Assembly: GCA_036345935.2 (NCBI GenBank)
Contig: JADWOT020000010.1
Location: 6,932,587 to 6,996,586, forward strand
DNA: 64,000 bases
Source of the DNA: Taenia hydatigena
Taxonomy: Eukaryota; Platyhelminthes; Cestoda; Cyclophyllidea; Taeniidae
Reading direction: 5' to 3'
Below the pieces are notes generated by a model. It searched no databases, was not told the origin of the DNA, and was given only the letters and a program-made list of their open reading frames with translations. The translations under genes were made by a program, and so were the position numbers. This document shows, one piece after another, positions 25,590 to 38,300 of the stretch; positions within the stretch are counted from its first letter, which is position 1; every line of letters starts with the position of its first letter.

Positions 25590-26450
25590 TTATAAGAATA
25601 AAATCACCAGGTAGTGCTTAAAGCAAATTAAGTCCTTGCAGTATGTGATGCGCGAATTGAGGCTAAAGAGAAAGGAACTTGAGTTCTTTGGGTCATAATC
25701 TACAAAAAGCAGTAATGGAGGAAGAATCGAAAGCACAAAGCAAAAATGCACAAGGAGACAAAAAAATAAGAAAGCTAAACTCCAAATTTGAAGTGCAGGA
25801 AATAAAGCCAAAGAAAAAGGAAATTCAATTAACTAACTAGAAATGCACGAAACGGAATAGAGGCAACAAATAAGAAAATTACAAATAACGTTGGAGTGCA
25901 CGAAAAGGGGCAGCGGGAAAGGGAAAACGTTTGCTAATAAAATAATACATGAATTTGTCCGAAAAGAGGAAAAATGATGATGAAGCATCGGTATCCATTT
26001 AAACGAGAATGAAAGCGAGAGTTGAAGTTCAAAGCATCAAAATGCATGAAGTAAAGTGGAAACAAGAAAATTGGTTTTGAGCCGAATCGCTTTAGTTGGT
26101 GCCGAAGGAACGAAAATTGCCTATACAACGTCAACCTGCATGAAACAGGGTCGAATGAAGGGGATTTGGATATCACGAATTCGAAAAACACAAAATTGAG
26201 TAGATGGAGGGATGAATTGATATAACGAAATCAGACCAAATAAAATGAGACTAAAGGCATTAAAATAGATATAACAACGTCTAAATGCATGGAATAGAGT
26301 CGAAGGAAGGAAGACTGATATCACAGCCTCAACCGACATGACATGCAATCAAAGGAGATATTGATATCGAAGCCTCTAACTAAATGAAATTGATTTAAGG
26401 GAGGAAAATTGATATCATAACGTCAAAATGCATAAAATGGGACTGAGGCT
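25590..26450 (+). repeat. Degenerate 49-50 bp minisatellite array, forward polarity
   Basis: A purine-rich tract in which motifs like GATATCACAACGTCAAAATGCATGAAATGGAGTCGAAGG (split here only as a rough consensus: GATATCACAACGTC, then AAAATGCATGAAATGGAGTC) recur about every 49 bp. Clear units lie at about 26130, 26235, 26283, 26330, 26378 and 26427. Older units fade towards 25600. The stop-poor complement yields spurious minus-strand open frames. Confidence 0.7.
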
Positions 26451-26760
26451 GGCTTTATTTCTTGCATTTTGTATGGTGATGTTAATTTCTTCTCCTTTGG
26501 CTCCATGTTATGCCTCTGGAAGCAGGGATTTCAATTTGCATCTTCTCCTTAATTTTGCTTAATATCACAATGTGAAGGCAAATTTTTACACATTCGGCTC
26601 TATTTTATGCCTCTAGGATTAATAATATCAATTTGCTTATTCTATTTTACGTCAGTTTTGCTTATTCTGACTTTGTGAATTCAAATTTCTTCTCATTTGA
26701 GTCCACTTGTGCCCTTCAAAATAGTAATAGCGATTTGCTAAAATTTGTGCTAAGACAATT
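26451..26760 (-). repeat. Same minisatellite, inverted polarity
   Basis: From about 26451 the same unit appears as its reverse complement, pyrimidine-rich on the plus strand (CATTTTGTATGG.GATGTTAATTTC, then TTTTATGCCTCTAGG), with spacing again near 49 bp or multiples of it (26505 and 26602). The array therefore flips orientation at about 26450. Confidence 0.6.
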
Positions 26761-29218
26761 GTGCTTCGTTGGGAGATGCGCAGCCCTCCACTCGTTAAAC
26801 CGCCTTTTCTAAGCCGTTTGAATTGTCAAAAATTGCATTCGATCCTAGATAAAAGCCTTCAAATAAGGACAGCAATTAATATTTAAAGAGGTGTGCGCAT
26901 TTGTAGGCAGAGGCTTTACTTAACTAGGTACAATGGCATATAGATCAGTGGGAGGAAACGAATCGCAACGCGATAGCCCCATTGTCAAAAGTCTTTTTGT
27001 TCATTTAGTGTTAGTTGGCGCCAGTCCAATGGTAGGTGGGGCATACACCTGCTTTCATTGGTATCAATCACAAGCATTCTTACGTCTTCATGCGACGGAA
27101 GAAAACTTTTTGCGGAGAGCAGCAATTTAGTTGAACTCCACCCTTAGTGCGTGCCTCTATGCAAGTACTTGTCAACAGTGCGAAGTGGTGAGATTTGTGC
27201 TCCAAGATGCAAACTCAGCTTTCACTGAATGACAATGTAATTGGACCTTAACCTTTCACAAGTGCCATGATTAATGGAGGTAGGCATATATTCTAATAGG
27301 TTAAAGCAATGAATATTGGAGGTAATCTAAATCCTGATGCACCGATCAAAGACACACTAGGCAATGCGAGGTCGATTGCATGATAGTAGCTGGAATAGAG
27401 CAAGTATGAATGCCTTTTGATTGGCACGCATCCACTATTAATGCAGTCACAAATTCTAAGGCGTTTGCTGCTCGATGCGCTCTCATTCTCACTTATTGCT
27501 ACGGTCGAAGGAACGTGCACTGCCGTGCAAAACTGCGGCGATCAAATTTGACTGTCCAAAAGTGTTTGGATGAGCAAGATATTAATTTTATATTTGCGCT
27601 TGATGTTAGAAAATAGCTTGGCAAGATTGCATAGCCTAAACATAACGTCAATTTATTCAAAAGTGAGTAGCCACTAAATAAAGTCAGTAATTTTAATTTG
27701 TCTCCATTCGTGTTTTAATATCAGCCGCATGAGCGAACGTTCCAAGTGCCCGACGAAGTAGTATTCGTGGTGTCTGTTACTGTCCTGCGATTATTTGAAT
27801 TTTATTGCTACTTCTTGCCCACTTTGGGCCAGATTTGTGTTTGCATGGGTAGCTGAAAGAGAAGGTTTATGGTTTTAGTAGATAACATCCGTGTAGCAAT
27901 GTGACTAAATGCTTTGACTTGCCAGTCCTCTTATTTTCCTACTTCTATTAGTCTTGTTTACCTTAGTGCCATCTTGGGTGCATAAACTGAGACGGCAAAT
28001 GTGAAGCTTGTGACAAAACGAATCGCGTCTGCTACCGGAAAGAAGTGCACTCTGCACACGCATGACACACCACTTTGTCTTGTGGTGAATACCACCGTCT
28101 CACCACTTGAGAATGCCCTCATCTACTTTGTGTACCCAGTGCATGAGTGTAGAGGTCGAAGCGGAAAAATAAAGTGAATAGCCATGAACAGGCCTATTGG
28201 CACTATAAGAGCAGAATCAAACCGCGGTGTCAGTCTATACTCATCGAGCGATTCTTCACATTTGACGCAAAAAAAAGAAACCTCCTGTGGCAAGACAGCG
28301 AGTTCTTCTGTTCTGCTTAGTCCTTTACTTCCTTGCAAGGGTCAGTATAACTTTGATAAGCATATTCTTTATAGGCTTTGGTGGCATTAAGGACAGGGCA
28401 GCGATGAAGGTTGTGGTAGTTCGGAGCACACTCTCCCTTCCCATTAACGATACCGCTGGCACACGTGGTGTGTTGCGCAACGAAATTCGTGTTTCCTTAA
28501 CGACATTGACTTCGAGTAAATCATAGCTTCTCGAGCTTTCAAGGACCGGCCATCAATGGTTTCTGCATAGGTCACGTGGAATGGACTTCTTCCTCCGTTA
28601 TGTCATCGACTTGTTCAGTACTTTTGCACGAATAGGCAGTGCAGAGGCAGGTCTTTAAGTTTTATCATAGCATACTGGCTAATTTTTATTTCGAAGAAAA
28701 TTTAGCTTCTGAAATGGCCTTTGGCTGCACCTTATTGCAGCTAAATCATTGGTGGTGCACTTAGAGCGATAGGATGAAGATGAGGTGCAGATTCATTTCC
28801 AACCGAATATACAAACACAGACGAAGATCTGCACAGTTGATCTTGTACTGGTGACAAGACGACTTCTTCGGTTGGTGCTGTGGGTGCTTGTTATTTCGTG
28901 AATCCAACTTCAGCTTGATGCTGTGATACTGCGAAACGAAAGTCAAGATCCTCCTGAATGAAAAATTCTAACGAAAAGCGGTCCTGCTATGGAGGGATAC
29001 TGACTACCACACACTAGTTTACGGCTGCAAAGGACAAAGCAAATAGGCTACTGCTTCTCATCCTGCAAGCTGACATGATACCATTGCTTTCCTTTAACTT
29101 TTTGTAAAAGGGCGATATCCTCCATGATGCAATGCATATTTCCAAGATATTTGTAGCATATTCCCTTCTTTGTACGGTTATTGTGCCCAGCAATTCTACT
29201 GCTAGGAATTATTTCCGA
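26761..29218. other. No firm gene; ambiguous open region near 28.1-28.4 kb
   Basis: At 28123-28390 both strands are open: the minus strand has an acceptor-like CTTGCCACAG and a 53-codon tail to 28123, the plus strand a 68-codon ATG frame from 28184. I cannot tell whether either is used. The rest is featureless. Confidence 0.4.
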
Positions 29219-29501
29219 AATCAGTAGGAAAGTCTAAAAGTCTTGAGAACGTAGAGCCTCCTCAATCTTTAGGCTCAAAGTGCAGCAAGAGTGCCGTACA
29301 GAAGAAGAGCACAACAAAGACTACCGTTGCATCATCTGCGGATACACGTTTGACCACCTGGATGTAGTGCTATACCACGCTGAACAGCAGCATCCCACCG
29401 GACGAGATGTCATTAATCGGTCGCGTCTTCAACTTCTGCGTGCTGCATTCGATCCCATGGGCTATCGCCTCAAAAATGCAGATAAAAATGAGAGTGTCTA
29501 A
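29219..29501 (+). pseudogene. Dispersed last-exon fragment of the zinc-finger family
   Basis: The 3' half reads in one frame from 29280 to the stop at 29499-29501 and encodes a finger like finger 3 of the intact gene: YRCIICG then HLDVVLYHAEQQHPT, with Cys-X2-Cys-X12-His-X4-His spacing intact, followed by a related RSRLQLLRAAFDP tail (RARLMRAALNP in the intact gene). Upstream homology continues, but in another frame: VEPPQS here equals LEPPQS in the intact gene, so a frameshift separates the two parts. No counterpart of exons 1-4 is visible in the 250 bp upstream. It looks like a decayed exon fragment about 25 kb from its relative; use as an internal exon of another gene cannot be excluded. 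Confidence 0.7.
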
Positions 29502-31689
29502 CCTCTCTCTGCAAGATAATGCAAAATCTGTCGGCAAATGCTGGAGGACAAATCTATATTGACGCTACCGTTTGTAAAGTCAAATATCAATCTTGACGCT
29601 ATTTGTGGGCTACAATTGTAAACTACGCTATTTAGTGAGCTGCTTTTGACTTCGGTCGATTTCTTTTTCACACGTTCTGACCAAATGAAAAATTCCTTTT
29701 CGAATGTTTCACTGCTAAACCATAGTTGATAGGTATCAGACAAATGTAGCGAAAATTGCCCTAGTTTAAATCTGGATTAGATTGGGTTTTTAAAACTGTA
29801 AAACTGTCCGTGCTGTAATTCGCGAGGGTTAAATTGAAACCTCGAAGAAGGACTGACAAATGATTATCTTTTGCAATGCACACGCGGACACGCTTGTGCT
29901 TGATTAGCAGATTTTAGCTCCGAATACGCATGCACAAATTTGTGAACCAGAAGGTGAGAAGTTAAACATGAATTCTTTACCATAGAAGCAAAGCATGTCT
30001 TTGACATTTGTTTCGTTTTTTGAAAGATTCCATGTATTATTATCGATGATCTGGCCAGCGGCTTAAATTCGCCTGCCTCTACCTCCCTGCCCATAAGCAC
30101 GTGGAGGCGATTAATTGCCAGACTGCTCGCTGACCATCATCAGCGCCTCTCAGCTCCATTCACAGGTTAGTCTCATGCTGACAGCCTTAGATTAAGTCTT
30201 CTAGATGCTGTCAACACAAGTTTGTCCACAATTGTAATTGGCGGCATTTTTCTGAGCATACTGTGTCAAAGGCGAGAAACTCACCCCAAATGGTACGCTT
30301 CCAATTCTTTGCGCGCGACCAGGAGAAAAGCGAATGTGAACGCACGGTTACTACATCATTACCAGTTGCACTAGCATAATCCCACTGAAAAGTGTGCTAG
30401 TGTCCTCTCCTCCACTTTTCTTCGATTCATCTTGGCAACCGCACCTTCTCTGCCTCACCGTGGCTTCTACGGTCATGACTTTTGCTCATCTGAAGACATT
30501 TCTGCATCTATATCAGTTGATGCTTCAGAAGGTGCTTACCTCGAAGGGAGGAAACAGCAATGGTTTTCTTTGTGGTCTCTTTTTGTCAGTGGTCAGTAGT
30601 TTCTGCGCATTTTTACGGCTCACTAACAGAACGCATGCCTTAACAGAGATTCCTTGCAACAAAACAGAAATTCGCAAAGGGCTCAAAAGTGACTTGGCTT
30701 AGCCGTTGGCACAATAAAGCAAAATATAGATTACACGTGCACCCATTCATCTGTCCTTGTTGGATACGATGAAGTATTAAGTGACCCGGTTGCCTTCGAC
30801 CAACATGGAGTATTATGGGCAATTGTGCGCCATAAAAGTCTCTGTGTGACTGGACTCAAGCTCATCCACTAACAAAATGAGATGAGAGCCAATGATCTCA
30901 CCCGTCCGTGTTGTGTCGCGCTCTTTTAATGACTTGCGATTGACAGTGCTTACCGCGCGAATGCCATATTGGCTGGGTTAGTCCAGAATGGGTAATGAAC
31001 CCCATTTGCAGCTTTTATAGATTTCGATGGCAAAAGCAGGATTGGCTGAAGGATTCATTCAATCAAACATTATTTATTAATACAACTTTGGTTTCCTTTG
31101 AAGAATGCATGACAGGCATGATTTAAATAAGCCGTTGTCAAGTTGATTTGTAGATGAGTGCAATTTCTTCATCGTTAGTATCGCTTTTGATTCGTCTCAG
31201 CTGATTGATCGATGGGTCCTCCCACCTACTATATATAGGTTCTTTCACTGTCCTACCCCTTACCACCACTACAATAAAATTGCCTTGCGCTTTGTGTTTG
31301 GGTTTCTATTGCTTTTATAGTGGTAGCACAATGCTTTTTCTGCAAGTGGAGAGAAGCATTAAACTAGATAAATCTCCACACAAAACTAAAAATTCCAACC
31401 ATTCTTTATTAGCTTTTCTGCTTCAAATACCATCTCAAAGTCAGCACAAACAATAGGCTAGTAGTCAGTGCACGTCTCAAGGGGTACGCTAAGTGACAAA
31501 AAGCGATTTCCGTCCAGAGGTTAGGGAGGAGGGCAGAATTCAAGAGTAAATTTTGGATTTGTAAGAACATCCTACTTCTTTCAAGCAGTGGCTGTGCTTA
31601 AATACCCTGTTTGAGATTAATTCGGGTCGGCATAAGTAGGTAGTCCCCTAGACTTCTAAAATGCGACTTAGTGTCGACAACGTAGTTTT
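29502..31689. other. No supported gene
   Basis: A coding-like plus frame near 30400-30595 (SEDISASISVDASEGAYLEG) lacks a convincing acceptor. Otherwise nothing. Confidence 0.4.
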
Positions 31690-32410
31690 ACTTTCGAGAG
31701 TTCACAAATCCGAAGTGGACAAAACAGGTCTGAAGGAGAAATAATTGATTTCTCGAATTCAAAATGTATGAAACGGGGAGTAAAAAGACAAAATTGAATC
31801 AACAATGTCTAAATAGATGAAAATTGATTCGAATAAGGAAAAAGTAATTATGTAGAGTCAGACGTCCAAAATCGAGCAGATTTAGTCAAGATGACGAAAA
31901 AATGCTTAAAGGATGAGATGGAACTGAATGGATTAAAATTAACTCACAATGTTGTAATGCATGAAATATATTTAAGAGCGAAAATTCCGCGGGTGGAAAG
32001 AATGATTTTTTGCAATAAGTAATAAACGAAATGAAGACAAATGATGTCATTTTGTTTTTTCGCAAGTGAAGCGCATGAAATGGAACCCTGCAGACGAAAG
32101 TGGTTTCAAAAAGCGTGCAATGAAGTCAAATAAAATGATACTAATTTTGCGATTTCGGAAGGTATGAGACGGAAACACAGGAGCAAAATGGACCTATCAA
32201 AGCAAAATGCACGTAATGAACCCGCCGAAGGCGTAATTGAATTTACAACGTCGAAGAGCGCGAAATGAAGTTGATTGAGTCGAAACCGAATGTGCGATGT
32301 CAAAAGTACGAAATAGGGGCAGAGGAGAGAAGATGGATTCTGTAATACAAATGTATGTAAGAGAGCGGACTGGAGAAATTAATTTCGCGATGTCGAAGCG
32401 GCTGGCATGA
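31690..32410 (+). repeat. Second degenerate array of the 50 bp minisatellite
   Basis: The same family as 25590-26450: AAATG.ATGAAA-like cores recur at about 31761, 31812, 31959, 32072, 32161, 32208, 32255, 32306 and 32350, with CACAATGT and ACAACGTCGAA between them. Strongly decayed and purine-rich; no gene. Confidence 0.6.
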
Positions 32411-32836
32411 CTTGCAGACTATGCCAATGGCACCACAGCCTCTTTTTATGTCTGCCGCATCTTCGTACCATTGTTGAAAGAGGGAAAGCTTGACTTGATG
32501 ACGCTCTAGACGCGATGAAGCCTATTAACATTCTATGCCTCCATGGCATAAAGTGCTGGCTGAACTTGCAAAAGGCTATAATTCTAGTAGCAGTCTTTTG
32601 TAAACTGGAAGAGTATCGGACAAATATTTGCAGAGGTCAATCCAGAGCAGATTATCAACTTTACGAGCGTCGCGAATCTCCTCAAAATTTGTTTAAAATG
32701 TGCTTTAATTGATCTGCCGCTAAAACAGTGTTTGTTCCTTCACTTTAATGCCATTAGAATTCAGTGTAACACGCCTCAGTGCAGGTTAGTAAGCCTTAAT
32801 GGGTGGCAAATTTTACTTTAAAGGCAATTGCACTTC

Positions 32837-32998
32837 ATGTCCATCCCAAGACTCGTTTCACAAATGGTTTACGCTCTCAACGCCTTTGCAGTGGTGGAAA
32901 CCATGTCAACTTTCTTGCATCACGAAGAGCTGCACTCAGTGTGTGTGTTTCATTCAAGCAACTTTGAGCCACTTCGCCAACGCGCATGCCAATTGTGA
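32837..32998 (+). CDS. Candidate coding segment, unrecognised
   Basis: From the ATG at 32837 a frame of 53 codons runs to TGA at 32996-32998 (SQMVYALNAFAVVETMSTFL.. ending ..FEPLRQRACQL). Codon third positions are balanced and G/C-biased relative to the flanks. A weak acceptor (TTTAAAG, exon from 32824) would keep the same frame. An overlapping cysteine-rich frame (94 codons from 32799) is open in the same stretch, so the reading frame is not certain. Confidence 0.25.
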   Translation: MSIPRLVSQMVYALNAFAVVETMSTFLHHEELHSVCVFHSSNFEPLRQRACQL

Positions 32999-33731
32999 CG
33001 AACCGACAATGTTGATGCATACACGAGCAGAAATTCCACTGTGTTTAGTCGCCTTTACAAGCACAAAAAGGTGGTGGGGTTAATTTTAAATCCAGTGCTG
33101 GAAATTTTCCGTGATAAGCACCACAACTGAAGGTGTCCTTTTTGATTGTATGCAGTGTAATCGCCGGAACGTTGAAGTACTCTGTCTAGGAAGTCAATTG
33201 AGAAATGTCATCTGTAGACAAACTTTCACCTTACCTCGCTGAAGAGACCCGTGCATTAAATGTGCTTAAATCGCTCTCCTTCATTTTGTAATCCATGTGC
33301 ACGCCCGAGTAAAGTGTGATTTTTTATTTTTTCATTGAATGATAAAGACGAAGATGCGTCAAGTGTGATCAACGCTTCAAACATCCATGCCATTTTCTGC
33401 GTTGTGTGCACCCCAAACCTCATCTCTTTTCCAATCTGCGTAAGAATGCACCCACTTGTAGAATTTTGTCAAATATTATTTGTGCGGCTATCTGATAAAT
33501 TCAAAATATTTTATTACCTTAAACGTAAGCAACTAGGAGGCGAAGAATTCTTGATTTTCGTCAGCACTAAATCGGCGTTTGTTTGGATGCTGCCTTTGAC
33601 TTCAAACCCGCCTCGACCTTCACTACAATTGCAGGCCGCCTGAGGACATTACCTCTTTTGAGGTCAACGAGTAATCCTGACACTGTGACGTGCTGAGTTT
33701 GAAAATTGATGAGCTTCTTCAAAACTACCAG

Positions 33732-33946
33732 TTTGTCCACTCAAGTTGCAATTACTCGATGCATTTTCACTATTCAAATTGCACTTCAAACCGGTCCACT
33801 TCAATAGTGCTGCATTCCCTGTGGTCATCAGATCAGTTCTTGACTTCCTCAGCAACCTTTTAGCTGAAGTCTGCTTCGCCTACCCCCTAAACACTTTTGT
33901 ACGCCTTGGAAGTACCGACCCAAAGGCTTACTGTCAGTCATGCTAA
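33732..33946 (+). CDS. Candidate terminal exon, unrecognised
   Basis: After the acceptor-like GAGCTTCTTCAAAACTACCAG a frame runs to TAA at 33944-33946, encoding a hydrophobic product (..FPVVIRSVLDFLSNLLAEV..). Codons show the purine-any-pyrimidine bias common in coding DNA. The opposite strand is also open over 33664-33855 with a hydrophilic product, so the coding strand is ambiguous. Confidence 0.25.
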
Positions 33947-35224
33947 ATGAATGGCTAAGTGAGGATACAGAACGAAAAAAGGACAAATAAGTGATTTAGA
34001 GGTTCAGCTTATCAGTGCTTGTGCGTCAACGGAATACTCTCTCCTCGCGAGCTGACGAAAGAAGTCCTCCTTGTTTTGCAGTAACATGCTGCTTGAACGA
34101 AATTAAGTAGTCAAAATTTGGTGCATGTACCGAAAAACACACGATGTGGGTAGCTGTCTGACCACTTTAGATACTGCGCGCTGTTCTAAATGCTGTCGCC
34201 GAAGTCTGATGTGTTTTGGCTTGAGTGCGAACTCCTTGCTTCCTCCTAGAATATCAATTGTTTTAATCTTTGCTCATAATGGTATTTGCGGAGGATGCGA
34301 ATAGCAAAATTAGCGAAAGTTAACAACGCATTAAGAGTTAATCAAATCTGCCTGAGGCATTATGACTCCAAATATGAAAAAGCGATTGAAAGGGGTCTCA
34401 CTCAGGTGATGGGAAATCACTAGACATTCATAAGCACTGCTTTCATCCAGCCAATTGGGAATATCTGTCGGCTAAGGTGCGTAAGTAGTGCTTAGAAGTG
34501 CTCGGTAGGGCATGTAGAGGTCCTTGCAACAGCCCATACAGTATGGGTGGCACGTTTTTCCTAATAATCACCAAGTATTAGGAGATTTTTAGCTATGGAT
34601 AATCCAGACCTTTGTCATCGCATCCTTTACGAAGTGAGGTGATCTGGTCCAAGTTAAAGAAGCACACCAAAGCACGTCTAAGCATAGGACTGAGTAAATG
34701 GCTTTAGATAAAGGAGCACTATGTAGTCTAGAGGGGCTAGAATGCCATACTTGCGGGTAGACAGGCTTATTATTGAAGTAAACGTCAAACAAGTGCTGAA
34801 TTAGGGGCTCGATTGCCTTAACATGGGCTTAGTGCGAAGTGGTTGAATCAGACTGCGCCTCAATGCGAATTGCTTAGTTAAATATAGACTACCAATAATC
34901 GCATTTTGCATAACCTTTCTGATAATAACGATACAAATTGCTATAGTTCTGCCAGCATTGGCGGCATGTATTGCAAAATTTGTTTTTATCTATTCTTCAC
35001 CTGCATACAAACTGGCACAAAATAGAGGACAGGAAGGTAACACAACTGATAAATGGCATTGAATTCGAGAATAATTTCTTCCGTAAGCCTTTTGTGGATC
35101 TGCAGTAGGCTCTGCTTTTATTGCATTTAGGACACGTAAGTCCGAGATGCTGGCGATAGGACATGCTAAAACGTCGTTGTTGATCTAGAGAGAAGGCTAA
35201 AGTGTTCAGTAGCACGCATGGACA
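33947..35224. other. Nothing recognised
   Basis: No repeat, RNA or supportable exon seen. Confidence 0.5.
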
Positions 35225-35360
35225 GTTTATAAAAGTCATTATAGATAAATTTTAATTTGAGTTAGATAAACCAGCGCGAATTCACCTTTCGTCTGCATTT
35301 AAAATAGGATTTAGTAGGAAAACCCTCGTATTTTTTAGCACTCGCCGGCAGATGCAAAAG
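35225..35360 (+). repeat. Short interspersed repeat, copy 1
   Basis: About 135 bp matching 50225-50360: TTGAGTTAGATAAACCAGCGCGAAT here against TTGAGTTAGATAAAACAGTGCGAAT there (first 20 bases nearly identical), then similar sequence through AATAGG.TTTAGTAGG and CACTCGCCGGCAGAT. No coding content. Confidence 0.65.
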
Positions 35361-38300
35361 TTTCATAAATGACTTGAGTGATGAGTTGAAATTTATTATA
35401 CATTTTTATAGCCCAGTCATGGAATGTGAAAGCAGCGGATGTTACATTATTTCCACAGTTAGCTGGGTTCTGCCTCTCTGAGCAGTGCTTCCTCAATTTG
35501 TTTAGCTGTCACTTCACGCGGGCGACTATTTCTGCATGCTAAGCATCGTTTAGAGGCTAAAGCCGGCTCATCTACAAAAAAGCTTTTATTTCTCCCCTTT
35601 TTCACAGTTCGAAATCTGCGGCACTGATGATTGCTACTTCCATGCTTGGTAAAACAATCATCTTCAGCATTCTAAACAGCGAATTGTCGGTTGATAAATG
35701 GACTGCTGTTCTTTACTTAAGAGGGTTATATTTAAGGGGCCCAGGTTCTCGTTTTTTGGTGTGCATCATCAGCGATTTCATCAACCTGCACCTGTTTGCT
35801 TACCTGCCTAATTCTTTGCAAATTTATTAGTGCTCGAGGGATCTTTTAGATTTGAAGAGAATCACATTGTTTAGCACGAAGTTCGCCTCAAAAATTTTGG
35901 ACCTGATTGTTATTTAGTGATTAGAACACTCTATGCTGACATGTACACCAAGTAAAGGAAACAGAGCAGCTTTCTCATCATCAGCCTGTCTTAGGCGTTT
36001 GACTATCGTGGATACGGCGCCACTTAGTCTCGCATCTTGCAGAGTCTAATATCTACGTAGGCACTGACGTCCTTTTATTTGCGTGCATTATTCGCTTTGC
36101 AACAGGTGCTTTGGCAACGAATTCAAGCAACAGAGAAACAACTTAAAATTAGATTATGCCAGATTTTGGTGCAGAGCAGTGAATTTGCTTTGGTCCCAGC
36201 AATGCTCCTCAATGTCCACTATTTTATGCAAGAATCTTTTCACATTTGTGTGCTACACAGTCTCGTTCACCAGAATGGCAAACAATCAAATCATGGCTTG
36301 TAGTAGCCTGTCAGGCGCAGACTGGAATTTTTTGTTTTAACAATTTGCTGTAAACATTTTGTGAACAGCCTTGCCACGGTCACCAATCTTTTGCAAAAAT
36401 AATCAAGGTGAGGATATGCGAGAATTCGAGGTGGAGAACGAGCACGATGAAGCATTAAAGGTACTGCTTTGTAACAATGTCCGTACCATTTTTGCTAACT
36501 ACCAACACCGATGGCAAAACAGCTGGCTGCGTGCTTTCACAAAGAATCATTGATGGAAATTAAGATTTCTTCTTAAGAGAACAGCTGACTCTCCAATACA
36601 AATAAGTTGCATATTTGCAGGGCAACGCGATCTGTTCATAGCCTGTGCAATACATTTGGGATAATGTTTGGGATCTTGATGAATTTCATTGAACACAGCC
36701 TTTGATTTTCCTTAACCTAACCACCTTCGAATACGGTTTGCACAATTTGCCAGAAATGAACATTTCTCCTAGTAAACTTAGAAGCAACTATAAACATTGT
36801 CAAAAGCTTGGGCTGTTGTGCCTGAAACGTGGTGGTTTCGCAAGCGTCATCTTAGCCTTGAGTGGTTGCATAAAGAACTAGTTCTCAACGCGTACATAAA
36901 ACGAGTATCTTGAAAACCGAATGCGAATCCACCGATTTCGTGGAGCGGTCTTGAGAATTGTGGTTCGTGGTGACTTCGAGGCGAGTTCTAAAAGCAGTTG
37001 AATGGCTTAACTTTTAGCATTTTCTTTGAATAAGAGTGAGTCAGAAACGTGACTTCTTCTCCAAACTATCAATAGTGCCCAATAAGTTTAGCCTCAAATG
37101 CTTTTGCCAACTTATGAGTTTGTTTAAAGAAAAAGTTGGAGTTAGAGCTCTTTAGTAAACATTGATTACTATCAGAGGCGTATGAATTACAAAATGATAG
37201 TCTTTGGAAAGAAATGAATGGCATACGATAATTCTATTCGCACCGTCAGGTCTGCGATATACCACAGGGATAAATAGGTGAACGAAAAGGCACCAACTCT
37301 GACAAATATGCATTTTAAAGATGAGGGTATTACTAATTAATTTTATCAGCGTTAGTTTCGTAAAACGTAATTCCCTTCTCCACATGCTTTCTCGCAATTT
37401 GCCGGGAATTACATCCCGTATCCTCGATATTTCCCCAGCTCTTAGTCCCTTGAGGCAGCTAAGGAGTTTCGAACAATAAAATAGGAATTCGCAGCGTGTC
37501 TGAAATTGGCTTAATTAAGCTCATCTCAACTTTTACTCCTTCAAACTCACTGCGAATTTCTCCGTCTTTTTCTTATAGCTCATAGTCTACGAATGTCATC
37601 CTTTTAAGTCCTCTTTATCTCTCTCTAGTCTTACTCTTCATTACGACATGAGTAAACAAGTTATAGACTTGTAACCTAGATCTGACTTTTACAGGCTCGA
37701 CTGGATCTAACTCAACCACACTTTGCATGGAATCAAATCTTTTTTTAGTTTATATTAAATAAGATTGCCCTTAGTTTTCCATTCCCATCTCTCATTTGAC
37801 CAACCCATTTTGCTCCACATTGCCGCAGCACCCTAGGTCCATTTTCTACTCCTTATCCATTTGTTCTCGAGAGCGATGCCAGTGCATCGCTCAAATTTTG
37901 TAACTTACAGACTGGCCGAACTCCTATCTGCCTACCTCATTACCTACTTCCTGTAGTTTCCTTGTACGAAATCCCTCCCTTTGATGCTTTACGACTTCGG
38001 ATCAGAATTCAAGCTTTCCTCCTTGGTTTACATGTGCAAGTTTCACTATGTCTGCGCGAGATTGTGCAAATGTGTACTTGCCGCTTATCATTATTTTAAT
38101 TAATGGCCATTTGGAGGGTAGCATTAACCGGTGTCGAGAGGACAGATAGAAACGTGTGTGTGTGGTCAGGTGTAGGCAAACCCAAAGGCACTTTCATCTC
38201 ATTTTCCCCGCACTTGTCCTTTTCGTAGAGGAATTCGCCAGGTTCACTCTGGACGAAGCACGATCTAATTCAATTGTTTGTTTGATGGCTAGCTGATTCC

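Noticed and set aside
25590..26348. Several minus-strand open frames of 70-85 codons
   Set aside because: They are the stop-poor complement of the degenerate minisatellite.
26461..26482. Apparent second spliced-leader 3' end (TTGCATTTTGTATGGTGATG)
   Set aside because: It resembles the leader end plus donor, but it is explained by the reverse-complemented minisatellite unit; no leader 5' part, stems or Sm site are present.
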